A DNA stretch of 64,000 bases, taken from assembly GCA_965222535.1 (NCBI GenBank), contig OZ244957.1:1922001-1986000 (forward strand), written 5' to 3'. The position numbers and the translations under genes are program-made. Source of the stretch: G965222535 sp965222535. Lineage in GTDB: Bacteria; Pseudomonadota; Gammaproteobacteria; HK1. Below are positions 1-8,394 of the stretch, one piece after another (position 1 is the first letter of the stretch; every line of letters begins with the position of its first letter). The notes below the pieces were generated by a model. The model was not told the origin of the DNA. It did not search any database and saw only the letters and a list, made by a program, of their open reading frames with translations.

Positions 1-73
1 AGGAGCGGTAGCGGGTTCTCGTGGCAGCAATGTGGTTATTCGTTCGGCGATAAAAATATCATCCACTAAATGA
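1..73 (+). CDS. rplC: Ribosomal protein L3, C-terminal end (partial)
   Basis: The window opens inside this gene. The frame starting at base 2 reads a Gly/Ser/Val-rich tail (GAVAGSRGSNVVIRSAIK...) and stops at TGA 71-73. This is how L3 ends, with a glycine-rich loop followed by a basic/valine tail. L3 is a primary 23S rRNA-binding protein near the peptidyl transferase centre. Its position directly before rplD is the normal S10 operon order. Only the last 23 codons are present, so the call rests on the tail and the gene order. Confidence 0.85.
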   Translation, partial: GAVAGSRGSNVVIRSAIKISSTK

Positions 74-89
74 TGAGAGTGTGGTTGCC

Positions 90-704
90 ATGAATCTTGA
101 TTTGTACTATGCAGATGGATCGACAGGCAGTATTGAAGTTGCTGATCGTTGTTTCGGTGTAGCGTATAATGAACCATTGGTTCACCAAGTCGTGGTTGCG
201 TATCTGTCAGGTGGTCGGTTGGGTAGTAAAGCGCAAAAGAAACGTTCTCAGGTTCGGGGCGGGGGTTCCAAGCCATGGCGCCAAAAGGGGACAGGGAACT
301 CTCGTGCTGGTAGCATCCGCAGTCCTATTTTTCGTGGAGGTGGAGTGACATTTGCTGCTTGCCCGCGAGATTATTCTCAGAAGGTCAATAGTAAAATGTA
401 TGCAGGGGCAATGCGCTCTATCTTGTCGGAATTGGTTCGCTGTGAGCGCCTTATGGTTCTTGATTCTATCGCCATAGAGGAACCTAAAACAAAAGCTATG
501 GTGAGGAAGATGAGCGATCTCCATGTCAGCAATGCGCTGATAGTGGTTGATCAATATAATCGGAATTTAATGCTGGCGGCGCAGAATTTACATTGGATAT
601 CGGTGTGTTTGAGTAGTCGATTAAATCCAGCCGATTTATTACGATTTTATAATATTCTGATCACCGGCGATGCCCTCAAGCAGTTGGATGAACGCTTAGC
701 ATGA
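90..704 (+). CDS. rplD: 50S ribosomal protein L4
   Basis: L4 binds 23S rRNA, lines the peptide exit tunnel, and in enterobacteria also represses the S10 operon. The conserved loop KKRSQVRGGGSKPWRQKGTG and the following RAGSIRSPIFRGGG are diagnostic. I chose the ATG at 90 (204 aa) over an in-frame GTG at 81 because the purine-rich GAGAG at about 74-78 is too close to 81 but well placed for 90. The length matches the family (about 200 aa). The stop overlaps the rplW start by 4 bases (ATGA), which indicates translational coupling. Confidence 0.96.
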   Translation: MNLDLYYADGSTGSIEVADRCFGVAYNEPLVHQVVVAYLSGGRLGSKAQKKRSQVRGGGSKPWRQKGTGNSRAGSIRSPIFRGGGVTFAACPRDYSQKVNSKMYAGAMRSILSELVRCERLMVLDSIAIEEPKTKAMVRKMSDLHVSNALIVVDQYNRNLMLAAQNLHWISVCLSSRLNPADLLRFYNILITGDALKQLDERLA

Positions 705-1000
705 ATCAAGAACGATTAATGAGCATCCTAGTCTCACCTTGGATATCAGAGAAATCAACGACGATAGCTGATAATTTCAATCAGTTTACTTTTCGGGTGC
801 AGAAAAATGCACGTAAAAATGAAATAAAACAAGCTGTCGAGAAAGTATTTAATGTTGAGGTGTTATCTGTAAATACTCTGAATATAACCGGTAAGTCAAA
901 ATCTTCCCGGCGCGGCATATCAGGTAAGCGTCCAGATTGGAAGAAAGCTTATGTACGTCTGAAACCTGGATACGATATAAATTACGTTAGTATGAGTTAA
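701..1000 (+). CDS. rplW: 50S ribosomal protein L23
   Basis: L23 sits at the exit of the ribosomal peptide tunnel, where trigger factor and SRP dock. The 99-aa product has the family hallmarks: the N-terminal SPWISEKST segment, VEKVFNVEVLSVNTLN, and the basic RRGISGKRPDWKKAYVRLK segment near the C-terminus. The start overlaps the rplD stop. About 106 bases separate it from rplB, longer than is common inside this operon, and I see no gene in that spacer. Confidence 0.96.
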   Translation: MNQERLMSILVSPWISEKSTTIADNFNQFTFRVQKNARKNEIKQAVEKVFNVEVLSVNTLNITGKSKSSRRGISGKRPDWKKAYVRLKPGYDINYVSMS

Positions 1001-1106
1001 TTGGAATTAAAATATCCATATAATTACGCTCTACACTGGCCACTGGAATATAACGTTACGGGTGAATTATTAAACTCTTTAAGCTGTTAACATTTAGCAT
1101 CGAACC

Positions 1107-1934
1107 ATGACTGTTTCTTACACTACAAAACCTACATCACCTGGACGGCGCTTTGTAGTTAAATCGGTGCGGCTTGGTTTGCATAAGAAGGGGCCTTGCG
1201 ATTCTCTTGTAGTTAGTCAGTCAAATTCAGGTGGGCGCAATAATGCAGGCAGGATTACGGTTTGGCATCGCGGCGGCGGTCATAAACAGCACTATAGACA
1301 AATCGATTTCAAACGCTCCAAAGATGGGATACCTGCTAAAATTGAACGACTTGAATATGATCCGAATCGAAGTGCACATATAGCGTTAGTTTTGTATGCC
1401 GATGGAGAGCGCAGATACATTATTGCACCACGGGGTCTGGAGATTGGCGATTCAATAATATCGGGCACTTCGGTACCGATTAAAAAAGGCAATTGCTTGC
1501 CTTTAAGCAGTATCCCTGTAGGGACAGTTGTTCACTGTGTAGAATTTAAACCAGGTAGCGGTGCAAAATTGTCTCGTAGCGCCGGATCTGGGGTGCGCGT
1601 AATGGCACGCGAAGGAAAATTTGCTACCTTGAGATTGCATTCCGGGGAAGTGCGTAAAATACCGGTTCAGTGTAGAGCGACCATCGGTGAGGTTGGGAAT
1701 AATGGGCATGGATTGGAAAAGCTTGGCAAGGCCGGTGCAGTACGTTGGCGGGGTTGCCGGCCTACGGTGCGCGGGGTTGCGATGAACCCAATTGATCACC
1801 CTCATGGAGGTGGCGAAGGGCGTAGCTCAGGTGGCCGTCATCCGGTATCTCCGTGGGGACAACCGACCAAAGGGCATAAGACGCGCAGAAACAAATCAAC
1901 AAACAATATGATCGTTCGTCATCGGAAACATTAG
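1107..1934 (+). CDS. rplB: 50S ribosomal protein L2
   Basis: L2 is a universal 23S rRNA-binding protein needed for subunit joining and peptidyl transferase function. The 275-aa length is standard. Conserved blocks visible are GGRNNAGRITVWHRGGGHKQ near residue 45, the RYIIAPRGLEIGD stretch, and the C-terminal MNPIDHPHGGGEGRSSGGRHP segment holding the conserved histidine near the peptidyl transferase centre. It is followed after 9 bases by rpsS. Confidence 0.98.
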   Translation: MTVSYTTKPTSPGRRFVVKSVRLGLHKKGPCDSLVVSQSNSGGRNNAGRITVWHRGGGHKQHYRQIDFKRSKDGIPAKIERLEYDPNRSAHIALVLYADGERRYIIAPRGLEIGDSIISGTSVPIKKGNCLPLSSIPVGTVVHCVEFKPGSGAKLSRSAGSGVRVMAREGKFATLRLHSGEVRKIPVQCRATIGEVGNNGHGLEKLGKAGAVRWRGCRPTVRGVAMNPIDHPHGGGEGRSSGGRHPVSPWGQPTKGHKTRRNKSTNNMIVRHRKH

Positions 1935-1943
1935 GAATAAGTG

Positions 1944-2219
1944 ATGCCACGTTCTATTAAGAAAGGGCCGTTCGTTGATCTCTCGTTGATGAAGAAAGTT
2001 CAGGAAGCAATGGCATCCAAAAGCAAGCGACCAATTAGAACTTGGTCACGGCGTTCGATGATTGTGCCAGAAATGATTGGATTAACACTTGCTGTGCATA
2101 ACGGGCGCCAGCATATACCAATTTTAATCGTTGAAAATATGGTAGGACACAAACTTGGCGAATTTGCCGCCACGCGAACTTTCAGAATGCACGCTGGCGA
2201 TCGTAAAGTACGGCGTTAG
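1944..2219 (+). CDS. rpsS: 30S ribosomal protein S19
   Basis: S19 binds the head of the 30S subunit with S13 and contacts the A-site tRNA region. The product begins MPRSIKKGPFVDLSLMKKV and carries the conserved WSRRSMIVPEMIG and HNGRQHIPI blocks. ATG 1944 (91 aa) is preferred over the in-frame GTG at 1941 because the family begins exactly at MPRSIKKGPF and a TAGGAA ribosome-binding site at about 1932-1937 is well spaced for it. Confidence 0.97.
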   Translation: MPRSIKKGPFVDLSLMKKVQEAMASKSKRPIRTWSRRSMIVPEMIGLTLAVHNGRQHIPILIVENMVGHKLGEFAATRTFRMHAGDRKVRR

Positions 2220-2248
2220 TCGTTTTCCCCTTATGAGACCATACGCTA

Positions 2249-2584
2249 ATGTATGCATTTGCGATCCTAAAATATGCTCGTATCTCTCCGCAGAAGACGC
2301 GCTTAGTTGCTGATCAGATTCGTGGTAAACAAATCGAGCAGGCGATGAACATTCTTCAATTCAGCACCAAAAAATCAGCGGCTATTTTACGACCTGTACT
2401 AAATTCAGCAATTTCTAACGCTGAGAATAAAGATTCATCAATTGACATTGACGATCTTAAAGTAACAGAGATCCTTGTTGATCAAGGGCCTGTGATGCCG
2501 CGTAGAAAAGCACGGGCACGAGGCCGCGCCGCTAAAATTATTCGCCGTATGAGTCATATTAAGATAACAGTTTCAACCAATTAG
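2249..2584 (+). CDS. rplV: 50S ribosomal protein L22
   Basis: L22 lines the exit tunnel with L4. The 111-aa sequence shows the typical KYARISPQKTRLVADQIRGK start and the C-terminal hairpin region GPVMPRRKARARGRAAKIIRR that reaches the tunnel constriction. The order rpsS-rplV-rpsC is standard. The gap to rpsC is 9 bases. Confidence 0.97.
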   Translation: MYAFAILKYARISPQKTRLVADQIRGKQIEQAMNILQFSTKKSAAILRPVLNSAISNAENKDSSIDIDDLKVTEILVDQGPVMPRRKARARGRAAKIIRRMSHIKITVSTN

Positions 2585-2593
2585 GAATTACAG

Positions 2594-3226
2594 ATGGGAC
2601 AAAAAGTACATCCAATAGGTATGCGTCTTGGGATCATAAAAGACTGGACTTCTACTTGGTATGCAGAGCGAGGCACATTTGCTGATAATTTAAAATCCGA
2701 TCTTGAAGTGCGAGAGTACATTCGGAAGAAACTAGCGAATGCTTCTATCAGCCGGATCCAGATTCGACGGCCATCAAAAAATGCTCAGATCGTTATCCAA
2801 ACCGCACGTCCTGGAGTGGTTATAGGTAAAAAGGGTGAAGATATAGAGAAATTGAGAGAAAATGCATCCAAAATAATGGGTGTCTCAACAGTTAATATCG
2901 TGGTTGAGGAGATTCGCAAACCGGATTTGGATGCATATCTGGTTGCTGAGAATGTATCTAACCAACTAGAGCGTCGTATTATGTTCCGTCGAGCCATGAG
3001 ACGAGCAGTTAACAATTCAATGCGATTTGGAGCGAAAGGTATTAAGATAAAGGTTTCTGGACGGTTAAATGGTGCAGAAATAGCACGTTCTGAATGGTAT
3101 CACGAAGGTCGAGTACCATTACATACTTTACGTGCAGATATTGATTATGGATTTTCTGAAGCACACACAGCTTATGGGTTGATCGGTGTAAAAGTTTGGA
3201 TATTTAAAGGCGAAATTTTTGATTGA
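2594..3226 (+). CDS. rpsC: 30S ribosomal protein S3
   Basis: S3 forms the mRNA entry tunnel with S4 and S5. The 210-aa product starts GQKVHPIGMRLGI, has a type II KH domain with TARPGVVIGKKGEDIEKL near residues 75-92, and ends GVKVWIFKGEIFD. E. coli S3 is 233 aa with a basic, disordered tail after this point. Here translation stops almost immediately after the core, so the tail is essentially missing. The core looks intact. Confidence 0.97.
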   Translation: MGQKVHPIGMRLGIIKDWTSTWYAERGTFADNLKSDLEVREYIRKKLANASISRIQIRRPSKNAQIVIQTARPGVVIGKKGEDIEKLRENASKIMGVSTVNIVVEEIRKPDLDAYLVAENVSNQLERRIMFRRAMRRAVNNSMRFGAKGIKIKVSGRLNGAEIARSEWYHEGRVPLHTLRADIDYGFSEAHTAYGLIGVKVWIFKGEIFD

Positions 3227-3265
3227 AAAGCAGTTCAATTAATTATACAAGAGGATATTTTTGCG

Positions 3266-3679
3266 ATGTTGCAACCCAATAAAACTGCTTATCGTAAGCA
3301 ACATAAAGGCAAAAATCGCGGATTAGCCACGGTTGGGAATCGTATTAGTTTTGGAGAATTTGGAATGAAAGCGATTGATAGAGGCCGTATTACAGCTCGT
3401 CAGATTGAGGCATCCCGCCGGGCTATTACCCGCCATGTCAAACGTAATGCGAAAATATGGATCCGTTTATTCCCAGATAAACCTATCACAAAAAAACCTC
3501 TTGAAGTGCGCCAAGGCAAGGGGAAAGGAAATGTTGAATACTGGGTGGCTTTAGTACAGCCTGGCCGCGTCATGTATGAAATACAAGGTGTTTCTGAGGC
3601 AGTTGCTCGCGAGGCATTTCGACTTGGAGCAGCTAAACTGCCTGTAAAAACCACATTTGTTACGCGAACTGTTATCTAG
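3266..3679 (+). CDS. rplP: 50S ribosomal protein L16
   Basis: L16 binds near the A site of the 50S subunit and is needed for late assembly. The 137-aa product has the family start MLQPNKTAYRKQHKGKNRG and the conserved VRQGKGKGNVEYWVALVQPG segment. Its stop codon TAG directly abuts the ATG of rpmC (TAGATG), so the two genes have no spacer. A GAGGA ribosome-binding site lies upstream. Confidence 0.97.
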   Translation: MLQPNKTAYRKQHKGKNRGLATVGNRISFGEFGMKAIDRGRITARQIEASRRAITRHVKRNAKIWIRLFPDKPITKKPLEVRQGKGKGNVEYWVALVQPGRVMYEIQGVSEAVAREAFRLGAAKLPVKTTFVTRTVI

Positions 3680-3880
3680 ATGAAAGCAGAAGAATATCGT
3701 TTGCTGGAATCTGAAAAGCTACAGCAACAGATGAACGATCTGTATCGAGAGGCTTTTAATCTGCGCATGCAAAAAGGCAGTGGACAGCTTCCACGTGCAT
3801 CACAGGCTAGATCTATAAGGCGTGATATTGCACGCATCAAAACTATTATGAATGAACGAGCTAAGGTGGCACATAAGTAA
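3680..3880 (+). CDS. rpmC: 50S ribosomal protein L29
   Basis: This 66-aa, two-helix protein sits near the exit tunnel. The C-terminal pattern RSIRRDIARIKTIMNER is the L29 signature, and LQQQMNDLYREAFNLRMQKGSGQL matches the first helix and turn (quoted here in part as AFNLRMQKGSGQL). The stop TAA shares its last base with the ATG of rpsQ, so rplP, rpmC and rpsQ form a coupled trio. Confidence 0.95.
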   Translation: MKAEEYRLLESEKLQQQMNDLYREAFNLRMQKGSGQLPRASQARSIRRDIARIKTIMNERAKVAHK

Positions 3881-4239
3881 TGATTGAGAATATATCGATA
3901 ACGCAAGAGACATTAGCTTCCTCAGATAATGAAACTATCGAGGAAGAGAAATCTTTGGCTGAAAAGCAAAATAGCAAGTCAAGTAAAAGCAAACGCATTA
4001 TAATGGGGCGTGTGATCAGTGACCGAATGAACAAAACAATTACTGTATTAATAGTGCGTAGAATTAAAGATAAGATATATAAGAAATATGTTACCCGATC
4101 AACGAAACTGCACGTTCATGATGAAATGAATCAATGCAAGATCGGCGATACAGTTGCGATTGAAGAATGTCGTCCATTATCAAGAACAAAAAGTTGGCGA
4201 CTTCAAAGTATCATTGAGCGTGCTACTTTCCCGAGTTAA
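3880..4239 (+). CDS. rpsQ: 30S ribosomal protein S17 with N-terminal extension
   Basis: S17 is a primary 16S rRNA-binding OB-fold protein. The core from about residue 39 is canonical: RIIMGRVISDRMNKTITV, TKLHVHDEMNQCKIGDTV, and ECRPLSRTKSWRL. At 119 aa it is about 35 residues longer than E. coli S17 (84 aa). The extra N-terminus is first acidic (DNETIEEEKSL) and then Ser/Lys-rich. The start overlaps the rpmC stop, and I see no good alternative start next to the core, so the extension appears to be translated. Confidence 0.93.
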   Translation: MIENISITQETLASSDNETIEEEKSLAEKQNSKSSKSKRIIMGRVISDRMNKTITVLIVRRIKDKIYKKYVTRSTKLHVHDEMNQCKIGDTVAIEECRPLSRTKSWRLQSIIERATFPS

Positions 4240-4267
4240 TTTTGTTGATACCAGAGCCTGAAATCCA

Positions 4268-4636
4268 ATGATTCAGATGCAGACAGTATTATTCTCCGCA
4301 GATAACAGCGGTGCCCGGCGGCTAATGTGCGTTAAAGTTCTCGGAGGATCGAAGCGGCGCTATGCAAACATCGGTGATATTATAAAGGTGACTGTCAAAG
4401 AAGCCATTCCTCGCGGTAAAGTTAAGAAGGGCGAGTTATATAAAGCTGTTGTTGTACGCTCTCTTTCGGGAGTAAGGCGTTCTGATGGTTCAAAAATATC
4501 CTTTGATCGTAATGTTGCCGTATTATTGGATGATCAACTACAGCCGATAGGTACGCGGATATTTGGGCCGGTTACCAGAGAGCTTCGTAGCGAGCGGTTT
4601 ATGAAGATCATCTCACTTGCGCCACGCGTACTATGA
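4268..4636 (+). CDS. rplN: 50S ribosomal protein L14
   Basis: L14 lies at the subunit interface and contacts L19 and helix 44. It is the first gene of the spc block in standard order. The 122-aa product contains ADNSGARRLMCVKVLGGSKRR, IPRGKVKKGELYKAVVVR, and the conserved FGPVTRELR block near the C-terminus. A 28-base gap separates it from rpsQ. I see no clear separate promoter, so it may be cotranscribed with the S10 genes. Confidence 0.97.
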   Translation: MIQMQTVLFSADNSGARRLMCVKVLGGSKRRYANIGDIIKVTVKEAIPRGKVKKGELYKAVVVRSLSGVRRSDGSKISFDRNVAVLLDDQLQPIGTRIFGPVTRELRSERFMKIISLAPRVL

Positions 4637-4645
4637 ACTAAACTT

Positions 4646-4960
4646 ATGAGAAAAATACGTAAAAAAGATGATGTTATAGTGATCGCAGGTCGTGACCGTG
4701 GGAAACGCGGTACGGTCTTGCGGGTACTGGGTGACCGTTTGGTAGTTGAGGGTGTAAATATAGTTAGCAAACATATTCGCGCCAATCCTCAGAAGAACAT
4801 TCCCGGTAAAATAGAACGTCGGGAATCTGAAATACACTGCTCGAAGGTTGCCTTATATAATCCAGCAACAGGTAAATCTGATCGAGTTTACAGTAAATTT
4901 TTACAAGATGGCCGTAAAGTCAGAGTGTTTCGTTCAACTGATGAGGTTTTAGATATATAA
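4646..4960 (+). CDS. rplX: 50S ribosomal protein L24
   Basis: L24 is an assembly-initiating protein with a KOW motif. The 104-aa product begins MRKIRKKDDVIVIAGRDRGK, with the KOW region at residues 6-33, followed by VEGVNIVSKHIRANPQ as in other L24 proteins. It is followed by about 115 bases of AT-rich spacer before rplE, longer than the few bases usual here. Confidence 0.96.
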   Translation: MRKIRKKDDVIVIAGRDRGKRGTVLRVLGDRLVVEGVNIVSKHIRANPQKNIPGKIERRESEIHCSKVALYNPATGKSDRVYSKFLQDGRKVRVFRSTDEVLDI

Positions 4961-5075
4961 CCGAATCACTATGAATGATTGATTGAGAGTAAAAATGTAT
5001 TTTGTAGTATAAAAAACATTATAGTTTTATTAGGCTGGACGAAGTACTGGCAGATTTTTAATGAGATAAAATAAG

Positions 5076-5615
5076 ATGGCAAGATTGCAAGAATATTATC
5101 GCGAGCATGTCGTAACAGTTCTACAAAAGCGGTTTAACTATAAAAATGCAATGCAGATTCCCAAGCTGCACAAAATTACATTGAATATGGGTGTAGGAAA
5201 AGCGGTTGTAGATAGAAAAATACTTGAAAGTGCTCAAAAAGATCTGGAGAGTATTGCTGCTCAGAAACCCATAATCACAAAAGCGCATCGGTCGACTGCC
5301 GAATTCAAAATTCGCGAAGGAAATCCTATTGGTTGTAAGGTAACTTTGCGGCGTGATCGTATGTATGAATTCCTTGATCGTTTAATTAACATTGCGTTAC
5401 CGCGCACCCGCGACTTCCGTGGTCTAAATCCAAATAGCTTCGATGGCCGTGGAAATTATTGTTTAGGTATTCGTGAGCAACTTATTTTCCCAGAAATTGA
5501 TTATGATAAAATAGAACAAATTCGCGGTATGGATATTGCAATAACCACAACTGCATTAACTGATGATGAAGCCATGGTTTTACTGAGTGAGTTTAAATTC
5601 CCTTTCCGAAAATAA
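5076..5615 (+). CDS. rplE: 50S ribosomal protein L5
   Basis: L5 binds 5S rRNA in the central protuberance. The 179-aa product shows LHKITLNMGVGKAVVDRK, the QKPIITKAHRSTAEFKIREG block and FRGLNPNSFDGRGNYCLGI, all L5 hallmarks. The following spacer to rpsN is 297 bases. It contains no ORF I can support, although rpsN normally follows rplE almost at once. A TTGACA-like hexamer at 5698-5703 could be a promoter element, but I find no convincing -10 partner. Confidence 0.97.
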   Translation: MARLQEYYREHVVTVLQKRFNYKNAMQIPKLHKITLNMGVGKAVVDRKILESAQKDLESIAAQKPIITKAHRSTAEFKIREGNPIGCKVTLRRDRMYEFLDRLINIALPRTRDFRGLNPNSFDGRGNYCLGIREQLIFPEIDYDKIEQIRGMDIAITTTALTDDEAMVLLSEFKFPFRK

Positions 5616-5912
5616 AAAAATAGATAGTTAAGTGATAGATGATGGTTGTTTACAGAAAGTATGTTTTTCGGGTTGGCAAAGAATTAGGCCTCTATGATTG
5701 ACATCCGAAGCCCAAATAAATAAGCAGTGTGTGTTTGTGGATTGCGAGTGGAAGGAAAGGTGGTGTTCTATCCCACGCGAATAACCTGTACGTAGAGAAC
5801 GTTGCGATGCCTCTCTATCAGGTATAACGAATTAATGACCACATAATATTTAATAGAAATTCATCATGTTATTTATCTGATACAATAACATAGTAACTTT
5901 TGAGATACACAA

Positions 5913-6218
5913 ATGGCTAAACTATCTGTCATACTTCGTGAAAGAAAGCGTGAACGCACAGTCCTTAAGTACGCCGATAAGCGTAAACGTTTAAAAGCGA
6001 TACAAAAAAATATAAACTTATCACAAGAAGAAATTGAATCTGCACGCCAAGAATTCCATAAACTACCAAGAGATTCATCCCCTGTGCGGTTACGTAATCG
6101 GTGTCGAATAACTGGACGGCCGCATGGTTATTATAGAAAATTTGGAATTTGTCGCAATATGCTACGCCAAGCGGCGATGCGTGGTGATGTTCCTGGATTA
6201 GTATTATCCAGTTGGTAA
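5913..6218 (+). CDS. rpsN: 30S ribosomal protein S14 (long, zinc-free type)
   Basis: S14 binds the 30S head near S3 and S10. At 101 aa it is the long form. It lacks the paired CxxC knuckles of the short zinc form and instead has the RNRCRITGRPHGYYRKFG and AAMRGDVPGLVLSSW segments. It is followed by rpsH after 61 bases. The long upstream spacer means it may have its own promoter, but I cannot identify one with confidence. Confidence 0.96.
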   Translation: MAKLSVILRERKRERTVLKYADKRKRLKAIQKNINLSQEEIESARQEFHKLPRDSSPVRLRNRCRITGRPHGYYRKFGICRNMLRQAAMRGDVPGLVLSSW

Positions 6219-6279
6219 TAAAACAAAATGATAAATAAAATTTCTATACTATTTACAAATATCAGGATACAATGATTCT

Positions 6280-6675
6280 ATGAGTATGCAAGACCCTATT
6301 GCTGATATGCTGACTTGGATTCGTAATGGTCAATTGGCTGAGAAAGCTCAAATAATAATGCCATTATCGAAGAAAAAGAAAAATATTTCAGAACTATTAA
6401 AGAGGGAAGGTTATATCCGCGACTTTTCGGTAATTGAAGTTGATGGCAGGCCTTGTTTAATTATTGTATTGAAATATTTTGAAGGTAAAGCTGTTATTGA
6501 ACATTTGCAGCGTGTAAGCAGGCCTGGATTAAGAGTGTATAAGCGCAAGAAAGAACTTCCATTAGTTATGGGTGGTTTGGGGATTGCGATCATATCTACC
6601 TCCAAAGGCTTAATGACGGATCATGAAGCACGAATTCGCGGTTATGGCGGCGAAATTATTTGTAATGTTTTCTGA
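6280..6675 (+). CDS. rpsH: 30S ribosomal protein S8
   Basis: S8 is a central-domain 16S rRNA-binding protein and, in E. coli, the translational repressor of the spc operon. The 131-aa product starts MSMQDPIADMLTWIRNGQ and ends with the S8 signature region ISTSKGLMTDHEARIRGYGG. Two closely spaced ATGs (6280 and 6286) are possible. I take the first because the family commonly starts MSMxDPIADML. Confidence 0.96.
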   Translation: MSMQDPIADMLTWIRNGQLAEKAQIIMPLSKKKKNISELLKREGYIRDFSVIEVDGRPCLIIVLKYFEGKAVIEHLQRVSRPGLRVYKRKKELPLVMGGLGIAIISTSKGLMTDHEARIRGYGGEIICNVF

Positions 6676-6689
6676 AGCAAGTCAGTCAA

Positions 6690-7223
6690 ATGTCACGTAT
6701 TGCAAAATTGCCTATTGAAATCCCTGTTGGCGTTAATGTTCACGTTGCAGGGCAGATAGTATCAATTTCTGGGCCCAAGGGAGAACTCTCGCATCGTACG
6801 CATCCTGCGGTGGAAACCATCTATCGCGATGATTTGCTGCGTTGTGTAGCACGAACCGAAGAACCGAGTGCAGTTGCTCAAGCGGGAACTGCACGAGCAC
6901 TACTGCAGAATATGATCACTGGTGTTACTGCTGGGTTTCAGCGTAAACTGCAACTGGTTGGAGTTGGTTATCGATCACAAATGCAAGGGAGTACATTAAA
7001 TCTCGTATTAGGCTATTCTTATCCAGTTGGTTATGTTGTACCACAAGATATATCAATTGAGACTCCAACGCAGACTGAAGTGGTTGTAAAAGGGATAGAT
7101 AAACAGCGCGTAGGTCAGATTGCAGCTGAGATTCGCTCACTTAGACCACCAGAGCCATACAAAGGCAAAGGGATTCGGTATCAGAATGAAGCTGTGGCGT
7201 CTAAAGAGGTGAAAAAGAAGTGA
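6690..7223 (+). CDS. rplF: 50S ribosomal protein L6
   Basis: L6 lies near the sarcin-ricin loop. The 177-aa protein has two tandem L6 folds. The start SRIAKLPIEIPVGV and the C-terminal RPPEPYKGKGIRYQNE are typical. In the middle GVGYRSQMQGSTLNLVLGYS marks the start of the second fold. The stop TGA overlaps the GTG start of rplR by 4 bases. Confidence 0.97.
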   Translation: MSRIAKLPIEIPVGVNVHVAGQIVSISGPKGELSHRTHPAVETIYRDDLLRCVARTEEPSAVAQAGTARALLQNMITGVTAGFQRKLQLVGVGYRSQMQGSTLNLVLGYSYPVGYVVPQDISIETPTQTEVVVKGIDKQRVGQIAAEIRSLRPPEPYKGKGIRYQNEAVASKEVKKK

Positions 7224-7588
7224 TCATAAAGCGTGATAAACGCTATGCTCGCAGCGATCGTGCACGAAGAACGCGCAGACATATAGCTGAATTGAATACA
7301 CACAGGTTGAGCGTTCATCGAACACCGCGTCATATTTATGCACAAATCATTTCACCGGATGGTTGCTCTACATTAGCCAGTGCTTCGACGATGGATACTG
7401 AGGTGCGCAGCCAAATTGCTACTAGCTACGGTAATTGCGCAGCCGCTATGATTGTCGGACGGATTATAGCAGAACGCGCCCGTGTCGCAGGGGTAGAACG
7501 TGTTGCATTTGATCGCTCGGGTTTTAAATACCACGGTCGCATTCAGGCCTTGGCGGAAGCAGCCAGAGAATCCGGGCTACAGTTCTGA
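7220..7588 (+). CDS. rplR: 50S ribosomal protein L18
   Basis: L18 binds 5S rRNA with L5. The 122-aa product starts with GTG at 7220 in a GTGA overlap with rplF. It shows the Arg-rich N-terminus (RDKRYARSDRARRTRRHI) and the conserved ERVAFDRSGFKYHGRIQAL block. About 90 bases of spacer follow before rpsE, where genes usually lie within 20 bases. Confidence 0.96.
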   Translation: MIIKRDKRYARSDRARRTRRHIAELNTHRLSVHRTPRHIYAQIISPDGCSTLASASTMDTEVRSQIATSYGNCAAAMIVGRIIAERARVAGVERVAFDRSGFKYHGRIQALAEAARESGLQF

Positions 7589-7678
7589 TACTATAGGCTT
7601 TGATTTGATCAGCACATCGCTCTGGATGGGGCGTATTGGATTTATGATTCCCAAAACACTTTAGTTGAAACAGAACAG

Positions 7679-8203
7679 ATGAATAATACAACAAGCACAA
7701 TGAGTGATGACCGCCTGATTGAGAAGTTGGTTGCAGTCAAACGTGTTGCTAAGGTGGTTAAGGGAGGGCGCATTTTTGGTTTTGCTGCGCTAGTCGTTGT
7801 TGGCGATGGCAATGGGCGTGTAGGAATGGGGCGCGGAAAAGCCCGTGAGGTGTCTGCGGCTATCCAGAAAGCGACTGAAAATGCACATTGCAATATGAGT
7901 AGAATCGAACTCTGCGGTAATACCCTTTATTATCCCATAATGGCTAATTATGGAGCAGCTAAAGTTTATATGCAGCCCGCATCTGAAGGTACAGGGATCA
8001 TTGCTGGGGGAGCTATGCGGGCTGTCTTTGAAGCAGCGGGCATACATAATGTACTCGCTAAATGTATAGGCACTACTAATACAATTAACGTCGTTCGAAC
8101 GACGCTAAAGGGCTTGCGACAAATAAGATCACTGGACTCGGTTGCCGCTAAGCGAGGAATATCTAAAGAGGATTTCTTAGGCCAAACCAATGTCAGGCGG
8201 TGA
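7679..8203 (+). CDS. rpsE: 30S ribosomal protein S5
   Basis: S5 takes part in mRNA unwinding and decoding accuracy. The 174-aa product has the double-stranded RNA-binding fold (LIEKLVAVKRVAKVVKGGR, GFAALVVVGDGNGRVGMGRG) and the PASEGTGIIAGGAMRAVFE block. An in-frame ATG at residue 8 (MSDDRLIEK) is an alternative start. The 3' end overlaps the rpmD start by 14 bases. Confidence 0.96.
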   Translation: MNNTTSTMSDDRLIEKLVAVKRVAKVVKGGRIFGFAALVVVGDGNGRVGMGRGKAREVSAAIQKATENAHCNMSRIELCGNTLYYPIMANYGAAKVYMQPASEGTGIIAGGAMRAVFEAAGIHNVLAKCIGTTNTINVVRTTLKGLRQIRSLDSVAAKRGISKEDFLGQTNVRR

Positions 8204-8393
8204 CACAAGCATCAAAAGACGCTTGCGCGTAACATTAGTAAAGAGTCTGAACGGGCGTTTAAAAAAACATAAGGCTTGCGCTCGGGGATTGGGCCTTCGT
8301 TATATGCATCATACAGTTGAATTGGATGACACCGACTGCATACGCGGAATGATTAGTAAAATCAGTTATCTATTGAAAATGGAAGAGATCTGA
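8190..8393 (+). CDS. rpmD: 50S ribosomal protein L30
   Basis: L30 is a small 50S protein found in many but not all bacteria. The 67-aa product contains the family core NGRLKKHKACARGLGLRYM and HTVELDDTDCIRGMI. It overlaps rpsE by 14 bases and is one base from the rplO start, so all three are translationally linked. It is slightly longer at the N-terminus than E. coli L30 (59 aa) because the start lies inside rpsE. Confidence 0.93.
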   Translation: MSGGDTSIKRRLRVTLVKSLNGRLKKHKACARGLGLRYMHHTVELDDTDCIRGMISKISYLLKMEEI

Positions 8394-8394
8394 A

